Part shown: positions 24,672 through 33,765 of the stretch, one piece after another
Layout: each line of letters opens with the position of its first letter
How positions within the stretch are numbered: the stretch's first letter is position 1
From: Roseateles sp.
Lineage (GTDB): Bacteria > Pseudomonadota > Gammaproteobacteria > Burkholderiales > Burkholderiaceae_C
Direction of reading: 5' to 3'
Length of the DNA stretch: 64,000 nt
Assembly (NCBI GenBank): GCA_016790285.1
Contig: JAEUPJ010000041.1
Span: 124,001-188,000, forward strand
Program-made: the position numbers and the translations under genes
Notes under the pieces: model-generated
What the model was told of the DNA's origin: nothing
What the model saw: only the letters and a program-made list of their open reading frames with translations
The model's database searches: none

Positions 24672-26213
24672 ATGCCCCTCCGACGATTCCCGGCGTTTGC
24701 ACGCCTGACCCCCTGTCTGCTTGCCTTGCCGGCGTTGATGCTGCTCTGCGGTGCGCCCGCCGCCTCGGCGCAGGCGAGCGAAACCGGCTCGCTCACGCGC
24801 GACAGCGGGCTCTTCACGCTCGAGTACCAGACGGTGAAGGTGCCCGGCGACCGCCCCATCGACTTCTTCGGCGCGCACGCCTACCACCGGCTGACCGACA
24901 GCCTGTATGCGGGCGCCGGCTTCTACGCGCCGCTGGCCAAGGGCGAGTACGGCGGCTTCATCGCGGCCGACCTCGGCGTGCACCTGCGCCACCGGCTCGG
25001 CGGGCGGGTGTACGGGGTGGCGGGGCTCTCCGCGGGTGGCGGCGGCGGCGGGCGCGATGTCGAGCACAGCAAGCGGCTTTCCGGCAGCGGCGGCTTCGGC
25101 AAGGGCTATGCCGGCCTGAGCTACGACTTCGGCGCGTTCACCGCGGGCGCCACCGTCTCGCGCATGAAGTTCCGCAACGCCCTCATCGACAGCACGCAGC
25201 TCAACCTGCTTGTCGAGGTCCCGTTCACGTACCTCACGGGCCCGTACGGCGCCCAGGGCCAGCGGCTGTCGCCGGCCGACGATGCCGTGGCGGCCCGCGA
25301 GATGGGCGAGACCATGCTCACGCTCAGCCTGGACAACTACGCGCAGCAGTCGCCGCGCGGCAGCAACCGCTCCACCATCCGGCTGGCCGACCTGCAGTAC
25401 GCGCACTTCTTCGCGCCCGACAGCTACTGGTTCGCGTCGCTGGGCATGGGCTACGCCGGGCTGCCGCTGTACAACCAGTTGCTCGGCGGCGTGGGTCAGC
25501 GTGTGCGCCTCACGCCGCAGTGGAGCCTGTATGGACAGTTGGGCCTGGGTTCGGGCGGCTATGCGCCCGACGTGGTCGACACGCGCGCGGGCCTGCTCGT
25601 CTACCCGCGCGTGGCGGCTGAAGTCGCGCTGACGCGTGACCTCGGCCTGGCACTCACGGCCGGCGCCATGGTCGCGCCCACCGGCAGCGCCCGCAACCTC
25701 ACGTACGGCCTGAGCCTCACCCGCCACCTGCGTGCCGGGCAGGGGAGCGACGCGTCAGGCCCGGCGGTGTACCAGGGCTTGCGGCTGTCGGTGTTGCACC
25801 AGACGGACTTCAACCTGCGCTACCGCGAGGTCCGGCGCCCGGCCGTGCAGATGCTCGGCCTGCAGCTCGACGTGCCGCTCGGCCCGCGCGCCTACCTGCC
25901 GCTGCAGGCCTCGGGCGCCTACAACGCCTACCTGGGCTACCCGGGCTATGCCGAGATCCTCGGCGGCCTGGGCCTGCAGACGCTGGCTGCACCCGGGGAC
26001 CGCTGGCAGGCCTATGCGCAGGGCCTGGTCGGCGCCAATGTGCATGGCCGCACGGCCAAGGTCTCGGCGGGGCTGCGCTGGCTGCTGGACGAGCGGTTGG
26101 CGGTGAACGCCGGCGTGGGTCGCGTGTCGGCCCGCAGCAGCTCGGGCGGTCGCTTCGAGGCCGACAACGTGTCGCTGGGCCTGGACTACCGCTTCTCCGT
26201 TCCGGCGCGCTGA
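24672..26213 (+). CDS. Predicted outer-membrane beta-barrel protein, unknown function
   Basis: I do not recognise a named family. This protein of 513 residues has a signal peptide (about 1-35, ending ASAQA), then alternating, aromatic- and glycine-rich strands through to a terminal LGLDYRFSVPAR. This is typical of a porin-like or surface barrel. A glycine run (AGGGGGGRDVEHSK, about 119-132) may be an exposed loop. The ATG chosen starts a good signal peptide but lacks a clear ribosome site; an in-frame ATG at 24621 has an AGGCAGG nearby and would add 17 residues. It is monocistronic between a terminator and a convergent gene. It could be an adhesion or export barrel. Confidence 0.7.
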   Translation: MPLRRFPAFARLTPCLLALPALMLLCGAPAASAQASETGSLTRDSGLFTLEYQTVKVPGDRPIDFFGAHAYHRLTDSLYAGAGFYAPLAKGEYGGFIAADLGVHLRHRLGGRVYGVAGLSAGGGGGGRDVEHSKRLSGSGGFGKGYAGLSYDFGAFTAGATVSRMKFRNALIDSTQLNLLVEVPFTYLTGPYGAQGQRLSPADDAVAAREMGETMLTLSLDNYAQQSPRGSNRSTIRLADLQYAHFFAPDSYWFASLGMGYAGLPLYNQLLGGVGQRVRLTPQWSLYGQLGLGSGGYAPDVVDTRAGLLVYPRVAAEVALTRDLGLALTAGAMVAPTGSARNLTYGLSLTRHLRAGQGSDASGPAVYQGLRLSVLHQTDFNLRYREVRRPAVQMLGLQLDVPLGPRAYLPLQASGAYNAYLGYPGYAEILGGLGLQTLAAPGDRWQAYAQGLVGANVHGRTAKVSAGLRWLLDERLAVNAGVGRVSARSSSGGRFEADNVSLGLDYRFSVPAR

Positions 26214-26230
26214 GCCCAGCGCGGGCCCGC

Positions 26231-26950
26231 TCAGTCGCGGCGGAAGGCGATCTCCACGTCGACGGTGCGCGGCTGCGGCAGCGGGGCGAACTGCCACTGC
26301 AGGACGGCGTCGATGGCGGGCCTGGCCAGTCGGCGCGGCACGCCGGGCGCGGCATCGGCCTGGCTCACGCGGCCATTGGCCTGCACGGTGAAGCGCACCT
26401 TGACGTTGCGCGAGCCGGCGCCCAGCGTGGACTGCAGCGCGGGCGTGATGACCGGCGCGACGAAGCTCTGCAGCTGCAAGGCCCCGTCGTCCGCGTCATC
26501 GCCCTCGGGCTCTGCTTCGGGCGGCAACGTGGCCGGCAGGGTGTTCAGCACGGCGGCGGCCAGCGGCGCGGCCGTGGGGGCCGGTGCGGTGAGTGCGGCG
26601 TGCTCCAGCGCGGGCAGTGCCTCCGCGGCGGCGAGGGCCGCTGCGGGCTTGATGGGCGGTGCGGCCGGTGCGGCGGCCCCCGCAACGACCGCTTCTGGTG
26701 CACGTGGCGGTGCAGCTGCGGCAGGCGGTGCCGTTGGGGCCGCCGCCGGCCGGGCCGGCTTGGGCGCCGGCTCGGCCGGCTTGGCCGGCACGGTCTGGAA
26801 CTTGATGAAGCTGAACACCTTCTCCGCGTCGCGGCGGGCGCGCTCGGCGTCGGTCATGGGGGCGGCCGGCTGGGCCAGGGCGTGCGGTAGCGGGCCGAAG
26901 GCGGCCAGGGCCATCAGGAACAGGCAGGTCAGTCGTGCAAGCTTGGGCAT
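26231..26950 (-). CDS. TonB C-terminal-domain protein
   Basis: This 239-residue protein starts with a hydrophobic segment (about 4-26) followed by AQP, which could be a cleaved signal peptide or an uncleaved anchor. A long Ala/Pro-rich middle (about 50-140) follows, then a TonB C-terminal-like domain (about 170-239, with VRFTVQANGRVSQADAAPG and VLQWQFAPLP). TonB proteins couple proton-motive force to outer-membrane receptors, but no exbB or exbD is nearby. If the signal is cleaved, the protein would be a free periplasmic form. It could serve the TonB receptor of this locus. No ribosome site is evident, and longer frames upstream look non-coding. Confidence 0.75.
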   Translation of the reverse strand: MPKLARLTCLFLMALAAFGPLPHALAQPAAPMTDAERARRDAEKVFSFIKFQTVPAKPAEPAPKPARPAAAPTAPPAAAAPPRAPEAVVAGAAAPAAPPIKPAAALAAAEALPALEHAALTAPAPTAAPLAAAVLNTLPATLPPEAEPEGDDADDGALQLQSFVAPVITPALQSTLGAGSRNVKVRFTVQANGRVSQADAAPGVPRRLARPAIDAVLQWQFAPLPQPRTVDVEIAFRRD

Positions 26951-27059
26951 GGCAGGGAAGTCGCGCGTGGCCGGGCGGCGGGTGGGCCGGCCGGCCGGCG
27001 ATTGCAACAGGTCTTCGTGACAGCTGCATGCTTCGTGCCAGCGGCCACCCGCAGCGCCG

Positions 27060-28121
27060 TCAGACCGGCAGCCGCTCGCCCGCTGCGTCGAACCACAGCG
27101 TTTTGCCCGCATCGAAGCCCAGGCGCACGCGGGTGCCTTCCTGCACCTCCGGCTGGCCCGGCAGCACGGCCGACAGCGTCACGCCGCCGCTGCTCATCCA
27201 CACCACGTGCTGGTTGCCCAGGGGCTCCACGAGCTGCACCGTGGCTTCCCACGCCTCAGCGGGGCCCACACGCACGTTTTCGGGGCGGATCGCCAGCGTC
27301 AGGGCCTCGCCCTGGGCGCGCGCCGCCAGCGCGGCGGGCAGCGGTAGGCTGAACGCGGGCGACGCGAACACGCCGCCTTCGCCCACCTGGCCTTCCACGC
27401 GGTTGATGGCCGGCGAGCCGACGAAGCCGGCCACGCGCAGGTTCTTTGGCTTCTCGTAGACCTCGGCCGGTGTGCCGATCTGCTGGATCACGCCCTGGTG
27501 CATGACGACGATGCGCGTGGCCAGCGTCATCGCCTCCACCTGGTCGTGGGTCACGTAGATCATCGTGTTGCCCAGGCGGGCATGCAGTTGCTTGAGCTCG
27601 CGACGCAGGTCGGTGCGCAGCTTGGCGTCGAGGTTGGACAGCGGCTCGTCCAGCAGCAGCACCTTGGCCTCGCGCACCACCGCGCGGCCAATGGCCACGC
27701 GCTGGCGCTGGCCGCCGGAGAGCTGCCCCGGGCGGCGCTCCAGCAGCGGCTGCAGCTGCAGCATGTCGGCGGCGGCCGCCACGCGCTTTTCCAGCTCGGC
27801 CTTGGGTGTCTTGGCCATCTTGAGCGGGAAGGCGAGGTTCTCCTTCACCGTCATCGTCGGGTACAGGGCATAGCTCTGGAACACCATGCCCACGCCGCGC
27901 TGGCTGGGCTCGGCGCGCGTCATGTCCTGCTCGCCGATGTGGATGCTGCCGCCGCTGACTGGGTTCAGGCCGGCGATGGTGTGCAGCAGCGTGGATTTGC
28001 CGCAGCCCGAGGGGCCGAGCAGCACGAGAAACTCGCCGCTGTGCACGTCCAGGTCCAGGCCCTTGATGACGTCGTGGTTGCCGAATCGGATGCTGAGGTC
28101 CTGGATGTGGACGCGGGTCAT
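27060..28121 (-). CDS. Sugar ABC transporter ATPase (MsmK/UgpC-type)
   Basis: This 353-residue ATPase carries Walker A GPSGCGKST (36-44), signature LSGGQ (134-138) and Walker B LLLDEP (155-160). A C-terminal regulatory TOBE-like domain (about 235-353) is typical of carbohydrate-importing CUT1 ATPases. Its ATG overlaps the TGA of the upstream binding-protein gene (ATGA). No permease is in this operon, while the permeases at 16060-17774 lack an ATPase. MsmK-type ATPases are known to serve several sugar importers, so this one may energise the beta-glucan transporter as well as a system elsewhere. Confidence 0.95.
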   Translation of the reverse strand: MTRVHIQDLSIRFGNHDVIKGLDLDVHSGEFLVLLGPSGCGKSTLLHTIAGLNPVSGGSIHIGEQDMTRAEPSQRGVGMVFQSYALYPTMTVKENLAFPLKMAKTPKAELEKRVAAAADMLQLQPLLERRPGQLSGGQRQRVAIGRAVVREAKVLLLDEPLSNLDAKLRTDLRRELKQLHARLGNTMIYVTHDQVEAMTLATRIVVMHQGVIQQIGTPAEVYEKPKNLRVAGFVGSPAINRVEGQVGEGGVFASPAFSLPLPAALAARAQGEALTLAIRPENVRVGPAEAWEATVQLVEPLGNQHVVWMSSGGVTLSAVLPGQPEVQEGTRVRLGFDAGKTLWFDAAGERLPV

Positions 28122-29356
28122 GGGAGTCTCCTGTTGTCGGTGTTGTTCAGGACGGCGGCGATGCGCTGCTGCGCCGCCGGCGCGGGGATGTCCTGGTTCC
28201 AGTAGTCGCTGACGGCACGCTCGAGCGCCGTCAGCCGCTCGGGCGCCAGCAGCAGCTCGGTGTTGCCCACCAGCCGGGCGGGGTTGCGCAGCGCGGCGGC
28301 GCCTTGCTGCGCGCAGGCGTCGAGCCCGCGGGTGTCGAGGTCGGTGCGCACGGGCACCGAGCCCTTGCGCGCGCTGAAGGCGAGCTGCGTGGCCGGGGCC
28401 GTGGCCACGCGCGCGAGCAGCTGCTGCGCCGGCACGGCGCTGGCGTCGGTGCCGCGTGGGAAGACGAGCACGTCACCCCCCACCACGTACGGCGCCTGCG
28501 GGTGCAGGCCCGGCGCGCAGCCGTAGTCGCGCCCGGGCAGCTGGCCCGCGGCCGTGAACTCGCCCTTGACCCAGTCGCCCATGAACTGGAAGCCCGCCCG
28601 GCCGCTGATGAGCAGCGCCGTCGTGTCGTTCCAGCTGCGGCCGAGCGAGGCGCCGTCCACATAACGGCGCAGCTTCTTGTACGTGAGGAGCACCTGGCGC
28701 AGCGGCTCGCCCTGCAGGGCGGCCGGGTTGCGGTCGCGCAGCACCGCCAGGTAGAGCTCGCGGCCGCCCTGGTTGGCCAGCACCGCCGTGAAGAGGTTCA
28801 GGTCCTGCCAGGGCTGGCCGCCGTGGGCCAGCGGCACGAGGCCGGCGGCCTGCAGGCGGTCCAGCGCGCCGAAGAGCTCGTCCATGGAGCGGGGCTCGGC
28901 CTTGATGCCCGCCTTGGCGAGCGCGGCGCGTGAGCTCCACAGCCACAGCGGGCTGTGCACGCTCAGCGGCGCGGCGTAGACGTGGCCGTCCACGCGGATG
29001 GCGTCCATCAGCACGGCGGGCAGCACGTGGGCCCAGCCGTCGCGCGTGGCGAGTTCGTCCAGCGTGTTGAGCCGCCCTTCGCGCGCCAGCTGCACGAACT
29101 CCAGCGACGGGTTGAACTGCGCGGCCAGCGGCGGGTTGCCGGCCCGGATGCGCGACTGCACCACGCCGCGCGCCTGCTCCGACGCCACCAACGCCAGGTC
29201 GCGCCAGTGGCCGCCCGCGGCGCGGTAGGCATCGGCCAGCGCGTGCTTGGCCGCCACCTCGCCGGGCGACGTCCACCAATGAACCACGTCCGCCTGCGGC
29301 CCTGCGTGGGCCGAAGCGGCCAGCAGCAGGCAGGCGAGGGCGCGGACGGGGATCAT
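28118..29356 (-). CDS. Sugar ABC transporter substrate-binding protein (family 1)
   Basis: This 412-residue periplasmic binding protein has a signal peptide (about 1-18, ending AHA). It has a family-1 fold with VVHWWTSPGE near the mature N-terminus, which is typical of glucose and mannose-type binders. It is coupled to the MsmK-type ATPase gene but no permease follows. It diverges from a two-component system across about 137 bases, an arrangement seen with glucose-type transporters controlled by a response regulator. It may deliver to the permeases at 16060-17774, to permeases elsewhere, or present ligand to the sensor kinase. The reading frame is open upstream to 29722, but that part runs through the promoter region. 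Confidence 0.9.
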   Translation of the reverse strand: MIPVRALACLLLAASAHAGPQADVVHWWTSPGEVAAKHALADAYRAAGGHWRDLALVASEQARGVVQSRIRAGNPPLAAQFNPSLEFVQLAREGRLNTLDELATRDGWAHVLPAVLMDAIRVDGHVYAAPLSVHSPLWLWSSRAALAKAGIKAEPRSMDELFGALDRLQAAGLVPLAHGGQPWQDLNLFTAVLANQGGRELYLAVLRDRNPAALQGEPLRQVLLTYKKLRRYVDGASLGRSWNDTTALLISGRAGFQFMGDWVKGEFTAAGQLPGRDYGCAPGLHPQAPYVVGGDVLVFPRGTDASAVPAQQLLARVATAPATQLAFSARKGSVPVRTDLDTRGLDACAQQGAAALRNPARLVGNTELLLAPERLTALERAVSDYWNQDIPAPAAQQRIAAVLNNTDNRRLP

Positions 29357-29385
29357 CCCGGCATGATTACCGAGAATTAATAAAC

Positions 29386-29400
29386 TTAATATCGTATTAA
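29386..29400. promoter_or_regulatory. AT-rich palindrome in the divergent promoter region
   Basis: TTAATATCGTATTAA is a perfect dyad (6-bp arms, 3-base spacer) in a 34-base AT-rich island within otherwise very GC-rich DNA, 30 bases before the binding-protein ATG. It is a candidate site for the adjacent response regulator. Confidence 0.5.
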
Positions 29401-29492
29401 CCAGAACCGCTGATTCCCCGCCCATGGGCTCTGGACTTGCATCGCGCCGCGCCACAGGGCGGCGCGGCCGGTGGCCGCTACAGTCCGGGCCC

Positions 29493-30161
29493 ATGAATCT
29501 GCTGCTCGCCGAAGACGACCCCCTGCTGGCCGACGCGCTGCAGCAGCAGTTGTCCAACGCGTCCTTCAAGGTCGAGTGGGCCGAGAACGGCGCGGTGGCC
29601 GAGTACCTGCTGCGCAAGCAGGAGTTCGACGTCGCCATCCTCGACCTCGGCCTGCCGCTGGTGGACGGCCTCACCGTGCTCAAGCGCGTGCGCGAGGCCG
29701 GGCGCACGCTGCCCATCCTCATCCTGACCGCGCTGGACGCGCTGGAGCACCGCGTGGCCGGCCTGCAGGCGGGCGCCGACGACTACCTCACCAAGCCCTT
29801 CGACTTCCCCGAGCTCGAAGCCCGGCTGCATGCGCTGATGCGCCGCGGCCGGCCGGCCACGCAAAGCCAGCAGCTGCGCCGCCTGAGCCTGGACCGCGCG
29901 GCACGGCGCGCCAGCATCGGCGGCGAGGTGCTGGAGCTGAGCCCGCGCGAGTGGACGCTGCTGGACCTGCTCATCACCGAGCGCGACCGTGTCGTCACCA
30001 AGCCCCAGATCGTCGCCGCCTGGGGCAGCGAGGACAGCGCGGGCGGCTCCATCGAGGTCTACATCCACCGCCTGCGCAAGAAGCTCGAAGGCTCGGGCCT
30101 GGCCGTGCGCACCGTGCGCGGCCTGGGCTACCTGCTGGAGGCGACCGCGTCGCCCGCGTGA
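29493..30161 (+). CDS. OmpR-family response regulator (TctD/QseB-like)
   Basis: This 222-residue regulator has a receiver domain (1-115) with acidic pocket EDD (7-9), phosphoacceptor D51 in ILDLGLP, and lysine K102 in TKPF. A winged-helix DNA-binding domain (about 125-222, with LSPREWTLLDLL and VYIHRLRKKL) follows. The TGA overlaps the ATG of the sensor kinase. It is divergent from the sugar-binding protein and ATPase genes and is likely to control them, perhaps through the AT-rich palindrome between. The start chosen gives the usual N-terminus MNLLLAEDDP; longer in-frame starts are unlikely. Confidence 0.95.
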   Translation: MNLLLAEDDPLLADALQQQLSNASFKVEWAENGAVAEYLLRKQEFDVAILDLGLPLVDGLTVLKRVREAGRTLPILILTALDALEHRVAGLQAGADDYLTKPFDFPELEARLHALMRRGRPATQSQQLRRLSLDRAARRASIGGEVLELSPREWTLLDLLITERDRVVTKPQIVAAWGSEDSAGGSIEVYIHRLRKKLEGSGLAVRTVRGLGYLLEATASPA

Positions 30162-31552
30162 TGGCTCCGGGGCGCTCCCTGCACCGGCAGCTGCTGCTGT
30201 GGCTGCTGCTGCCGCAGATCGTGCTGTGGCTGGTGGCCGCGTTCGGCGCCTACCGCGTGGCCAGCCGCCACGCCGACGAGCTTGTGGACGCCAGCCTGCT
30301 GCAGGCCGCCCGGGCGCTCGCGCGCCAGATCAAGCCCACGGCCAGCGGCCTCTTCGTGGACCTGCCGCGCTCGGCGCAGGACATCCTGAGCGCCGACCCC
30401 GACGACCGCGTCATGTACACGGTCAGCTCCCCGCCGGGGCAGTTCCTGCTGGGTGACGCCCGCATGCCGCCCACGCCGGGCGCGCCGTCCCTGGGCGAGC
30501 CGGTGTTCTACGACGCCACCGTGCCGGAGCCGATGCGGGTCGTCTCGCTGGACCTGCACCTGGGGGCGCCGGGTGCGGCGGAGTCGGCCCTGCGTGTGCA
30601 GATCGCGCGGGCCAGCGCGCCGCGGGAGCTGCTGGCGCGGCGCATGCTGCTGGACACGGCGCTGCCGCTGTCGGTGCTGATTGCGCTGATGAGCGTGGGC
30701 GTGTGGGCCGGCATCCGCCGTGGCCTGCGGCCGCTGGCGGAACTGCAGCGCCAGATGGAGGGCCGCCGCGCCGATGCGCTGGACCCGGTGCAGCTGCGCG
30801 CGGCCCCACCCGAGGTGAGCGCGCTGGCGGGGGCGCTCAACGAACTGCTCGGCCAGGTGCAGCAGAGCCTGGCCACGCAGCGCCGCTTCATCAGCGACGC
30901 CGCCCACCAGCTGCGCACGCCGCTGGCGGGCCTGAAGAGCCAGACCGAGCTGGCGCTGGCCGCCGCCACCGACCCCGCACTGCGCCAGCGCCTGGAGCGT
31001 GTGCACGAGAGCGCCGTGCGCGGCGCCCGGCTCGTGTCGCAGCTGCTCGTGCTGGCGCGCTCCGAGCCCGAGGCGGTGGCGGCACAAGGCTGGGCGGAGG
31101 TGGACTGCAGCGAACTCGTCAACCGCACGGTGGCCGACTGGGTGCCGCGCGCCCTGGTCGCGGGCTGCGACCTGGGCGTGGAGATCGCCACCGAGGGCCT
31201 GCGCGTGCACGGGGTGGCGCTGCTGCTGGGCGAGGCGCTCGTCAACCTCGTGGACAACGCCATCCGCTATGCCGGCGCCGGCGCCACCGTGACCGTGCGG
31301 CTGCGGCGCGTGGGCGACGACGTCTGGCTGGACGTGGAGGACAACGGCCCGGGCCTCGCGCCCGAGCTGCGCGAGCGGGCGTTCGAGCGTTTCGTGCGCG
31401 GCTCGACCGCCGGGGAGGGCTGCGGCCTGGGCCTGGCCATCGTGCGCGAGATCGCCGAGCGGCATGGGGGCAGCGCGCAGCTGCTGCCCGCCGCCCCGCA
31501 CGGTTGCATCGCGCGGCTTGCTTTGCCGGTGGCGTCGGGCGGCCAAGCGTGA
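30161..31552 (+). CDS. Sensor histidine kinase (TctE/QseC-like)
   Basis: This 463-residue membrane kinase has a first membrane segment (about 9-29) and a periplasmic region resembling the 2CSK_N domain (LVDASLLQAARALARQI, then DDRVMYTVSSPPGQFLLGD). A second membrane segment (about 166-190) is followed by a short HAMP-like linker. The phosphoacceptor helix SDAAHQLRTPL holds H249, and the ATP-binding domain has N, G1 and G2 boxes (NLVDNAIRYA, DNGPGL, GCGLGLAIVREI). It is coupled to the response regulator by an ATGA overlap. Its ligand is unknown; sugar-loaded binding protein encoded divergently is one possibility. A terminator follows at 31563-31598. Confidence 0.94.
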   Translation: MAPGRSLHRQLLLWLLLPQIVLWLVAAFGAYRVASRHADELVDASLLQAARALARQIKPTASGLFVDLPRSAQDILSADPDDRVMYTVSSPPGQFLLGDARMPPTPGAPSLGEPVFYDATVPEPMRVVSLDLHLGAPGAAESALRVQIARASAPRELLARRMLLDTALPLSVLIALMSVGVWAGIRRGLRPLAELQRQMEGRRADALDPVQLRAAPPEVSALAGALNELLGQVQQSLATQRRFISDAAHQLRTPLAGLKSQTELALAAATDPALRQRLERVHESAVRGARLVSQLLVLARSEPEAVAAQGWAEVDCSELVNRTVADWVPRALVAGCDLGVEIATEGLRVHGVALLLGEALVNLVDNAIRYAGAGATVTVRLRRVGDDVWLDVEDNGPGLAPELRERAFERFVRGSTAGEGCGLGLAIVREIAERHGGSAQLLPAAPHGCIARLALPVASGGQA

Positions 31553-31562
31553 CGGGTTTCTC

Positions 31563-31598
31563 GCGGCAGCGCTGATTGCGCGGTGCCGCTGGTTTTTG
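31563..31598 (+). terminator. Intrinsic terminator of the two-component operon
   Basis: GCGGCA and TGCCGC enclose an inner GCGC/GCGC pairing and are followed by TGGTTTTTGTCGTTTT, starting 11 bases past the kinase stop. Confidence 0.8.
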
Positions 31599-31686
31599 TC
31601 GTTTTCTTCGCTGGACCGGTGCGTTAGGCAGCGCCTAGCATCCGCCGATCAGGCATACCCTGCCTTCATCCCGACCTGCGCACGCC

Positions 31687-33651
31687 ATGAACCCGACCCA
31701 GGCCTCCCCGCCCGCAGCTCGCTCCCTCAGCGACTTCTTCCGCTACCACGGCTGGCTCGCCCCGGGCATCCGGCTCTTTCGGCGGCTGTCGTTCACGGCC
31801 AAGGCGCTCTGGATCGCGGCGGCCTTCCTCGTGCCGTTGGTGGTGATGCTGTTCTTCCTGTGGTCGGGCGCCCAGGAGGTCATTTCGGTCGCGCGGGCCG
31901 AGGCACAGGGTGTCGAGTACCTGCGCCCCACGCTGCAGCTGCTGCGCGCCACGCAGGACCGCCGCGCTGCGGCCGCGCAGGGCGACGCCGCCACCGAGCC
32001 GCTGCGCCGCGCGGACGAAGCCATGGGCCAGCTGGCCGCGGTGGAGCGCACGCTGGGCAAGGACCTCGGCTCCGCCAAGGCGTTTGCCGACGTGAAACGC
32101 CTGCACGAAGGCCTGCGCAGCGCGCCCGCTGGCGGCGTCGACGCGACGATGTCGGCCTACGGCGCCCTCACCGATGCGCTGCTGGCCCTCGTTACCGACG
32201 TGGCTGACGGCTCGCAGCTGAGCCTGGACCCGGAGCTGGACACGTATCACATGATGATCGTGTCGGTGCTGCGCGGGCCGGTGCAGACCGAAACCACCGC
32301 CCGGATGCGCGACGTGGGCGGCGCGGTGCTCAAGGCGCGTGAGTCGACCCCGGCGCAGCATGACCAGCTGGGCCGCTGGGCGGCGGTCCAGGCGTTCGTC
32401 GATGCCGACATCGAGCGCTCCTTCCGCCAGGGCGTGGCGGCGTTCCCGGAGGTCGCGCGCACCATGGACATGGCCGGCACCGATGCCGCCTTCGACGCCT
32501 TCATGAAGGCCGCCCAGGCGCAGTTGCTCGGCGGCGAGATCAATGGCGAGGCGGCCGGCTTCCTGCAGCTGGGCCAGGCCGCGGTGCTCAAGCAGAACCG
32601 CCTGAACGACCAGGTGCTGGAGCGGCTGTCGGTGCGCCTGCAGGAGCGCATCGCCCAGCAGCACGCAGGCCTGATGCTCAAGTTCGGCATCGCCGCGGCC
32701 GGCCTGCTGGTGGCCACCTACCTGCTGCTGAGCTTCTACCGCGTCATGATGGGCGGCCTGGACGAGGTCGCCGGCCACCTGCGCGCCATCACGCAGGGCA
32801 ACCTCACCACCGCACCGCGCCCCTGGGGCAGCGACGAAGCCGCGCGCCTGATGCTGACCATGGGCGAGATGCAGACCGCGCTGCGCCGCATCGTGGGCGA
32901 AGTGCTCCAGGGCTCGGCCCAGGTGCGCACGTCCAGCCAGGAGATCGCCAGTGCGTCGCTGGACCTCTCCGCCCGCACCGAGCAGACGGCGGCCAACCTG
33001 GAGCAGACGGCCGCCACCATGGAGCAGATCTCGGCCCAGGTGCAGAACGCGGGCCGCACGGTGAGCCAGGCCAACGGGCTCATGAAGGACAACGCGCGGG
33101 CCGCGGCCGACTGCGGCGCGGCCATCGGCGACGTGGTGCAGACCATGGACGGCATCCGCGCTGCCTCCTCGCGCATCGGGGAGGTCATCGGCGTCATCGA
33201 CGGCATTGCCTTCCAGACCAACATCCTGGCGCTCAATGCGGCCGTCGAGGCGGCCCGCGCGGGCGAGCAGGGCCGCGGCTTCGCCGTCGTGGCCAGCGAG
33301 GTGCGCGCGCTGGCCAGCCGCTCGGCCGAGGCCGCCAAGGAGGTCAAGAGCCTCATCGGCTCCAGCATGGACCAGGTCGAGGCGGGCCACGGGGTCGTGG
33401 GCCGGGCGCAGGCCATGATGACCTCCATCGTCGACAAGGCCGGCCAGATGGCCGCGATGATGGACGAGATTGCCCTGCTCACGCAGCAGCAGGGCCAGGG
33501 TGTCGTGGAGGTGGGCCAGGCTGTGCGCGCGCTGGACAACGCCACGCAGCAGAACGCGGCGCTGGTGGAGGAAACCTCGGCGGCGTCCAAGGCGCTGGCC
33601 GGGCAGTCCGAGCGGCTGAGCGACGAGATCAGCTACTTCAAGCTGCGCTGA
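31687..33651 (+). CDS. Methyl-accepting chemotaxis protein
   Basis: This 654-residue chemoreceptor has membrane segments at about 41-59 and 333-353. A helical periplasmic domain of about 270 residues lies between them, followed by HAMP (about 354-410) and a long cytoplasmic signalling coiled coil. The highly conserved hairpin tip [20 protein letters not shown] is at about 504-523. An N-terminal cytoplasmic tail of about 40 residues before the first membrane segment is longer than usual. There is no CheR-docking pentapeptide at the C-terminus (ends YFKLR). Its ligand cannot be told from the sequence. It follows the two-component operon beyond a terminator and is probably transcribed alone. Confidence 0.95.
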   Translation: MNPTQASPPAARSLSDFFRYHGWLAPGIRLFRRLSFTAKALWIAAAFLVPLVVMLFFLWSGAQEVISVARAEAQGVEYLRPTLQLLRATQDRRAAAAQGDAATEPLRRADEAMGQLAAVERTLGKDLGSAKAFADVKRLHEGLRSAPAGGVDATMSAYGALTDALLALVTDVADGSQLSLDPELDTYHMMIVSVLRGPVQTETTARMRDVGGAVLKARESTPAQHDQLGRWAAVQAFVDADIERSFRQGVAAFPEVARTMDMAGTDAAFDAFMKAAQAQLLGGEINGEAAGFLQLGQAAVLKQNRLNDQVLERLSVRLQERIAQQHAGLMLKFGIAAAGLLVATYLLLSFYRVMMGGLDEVAGHLRAITQGNLTTAPRPWGSDEAARLMLTMGEMQTALRRIVGEVLQGSAQVRTSSQEIASASLDLSARTEQTAANLEQTAATMEQISAQVQNAGRTVSQANGLMKDNARAAADCGAAIGDVVQTMDGIRAASSRIGEVIGVIDGIAFQTNILALNAAVEAARAGEQGRGFAVVASEVRALASRSAEAAKEVKSLIGSSMDQVEAGHGVVGRAQAMMTSIVDKAGQMAAMMDEIALLTQQQGQGVVEVGQAVRALDNATQQNAALVEETSAASKALAGQSERLSDEISYFKLR

Positions 33652-33733
33652 AGCGGTCCAGGCTGGCCACCGGCCGCTGGCTCAGGCGCGGGTGGCATGT
33701 GCCAACTCTGACGACGGCTTTGCCAACTGGCGA

Positions 33734-33763
33734 CAATCGCGGTTCCGCACAGAACCGCGATTG
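33734..33763 (+). promoter_or_regulatory. Perfect 12-bp stem-loop directly before a start codon
   Basis: CAATCGCGGTTC and GAACCGCGATTG pair perfectly around a 6-base loop, ending two bases before the ATG of the molybdopterin oxidoreductase. No Shine-Dalgarno sequence is visible. It could be an operator dyad or an RNA hairpin controlling translation. TGCCAACT occurs twice just upstream (33699 and 33721). Confidence 0.6.
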
Positions 33764-33765
33764 CC

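Noticed and set aside
21239-24859. Open frame of 1206 codons on the minus strand
   Set aside because: It is antisense to the metalloprotease gene and gives a Gly/Arg/Val-rich product without domains; the real gene has a signal peptide, metzincin motif and dockerin-like end.
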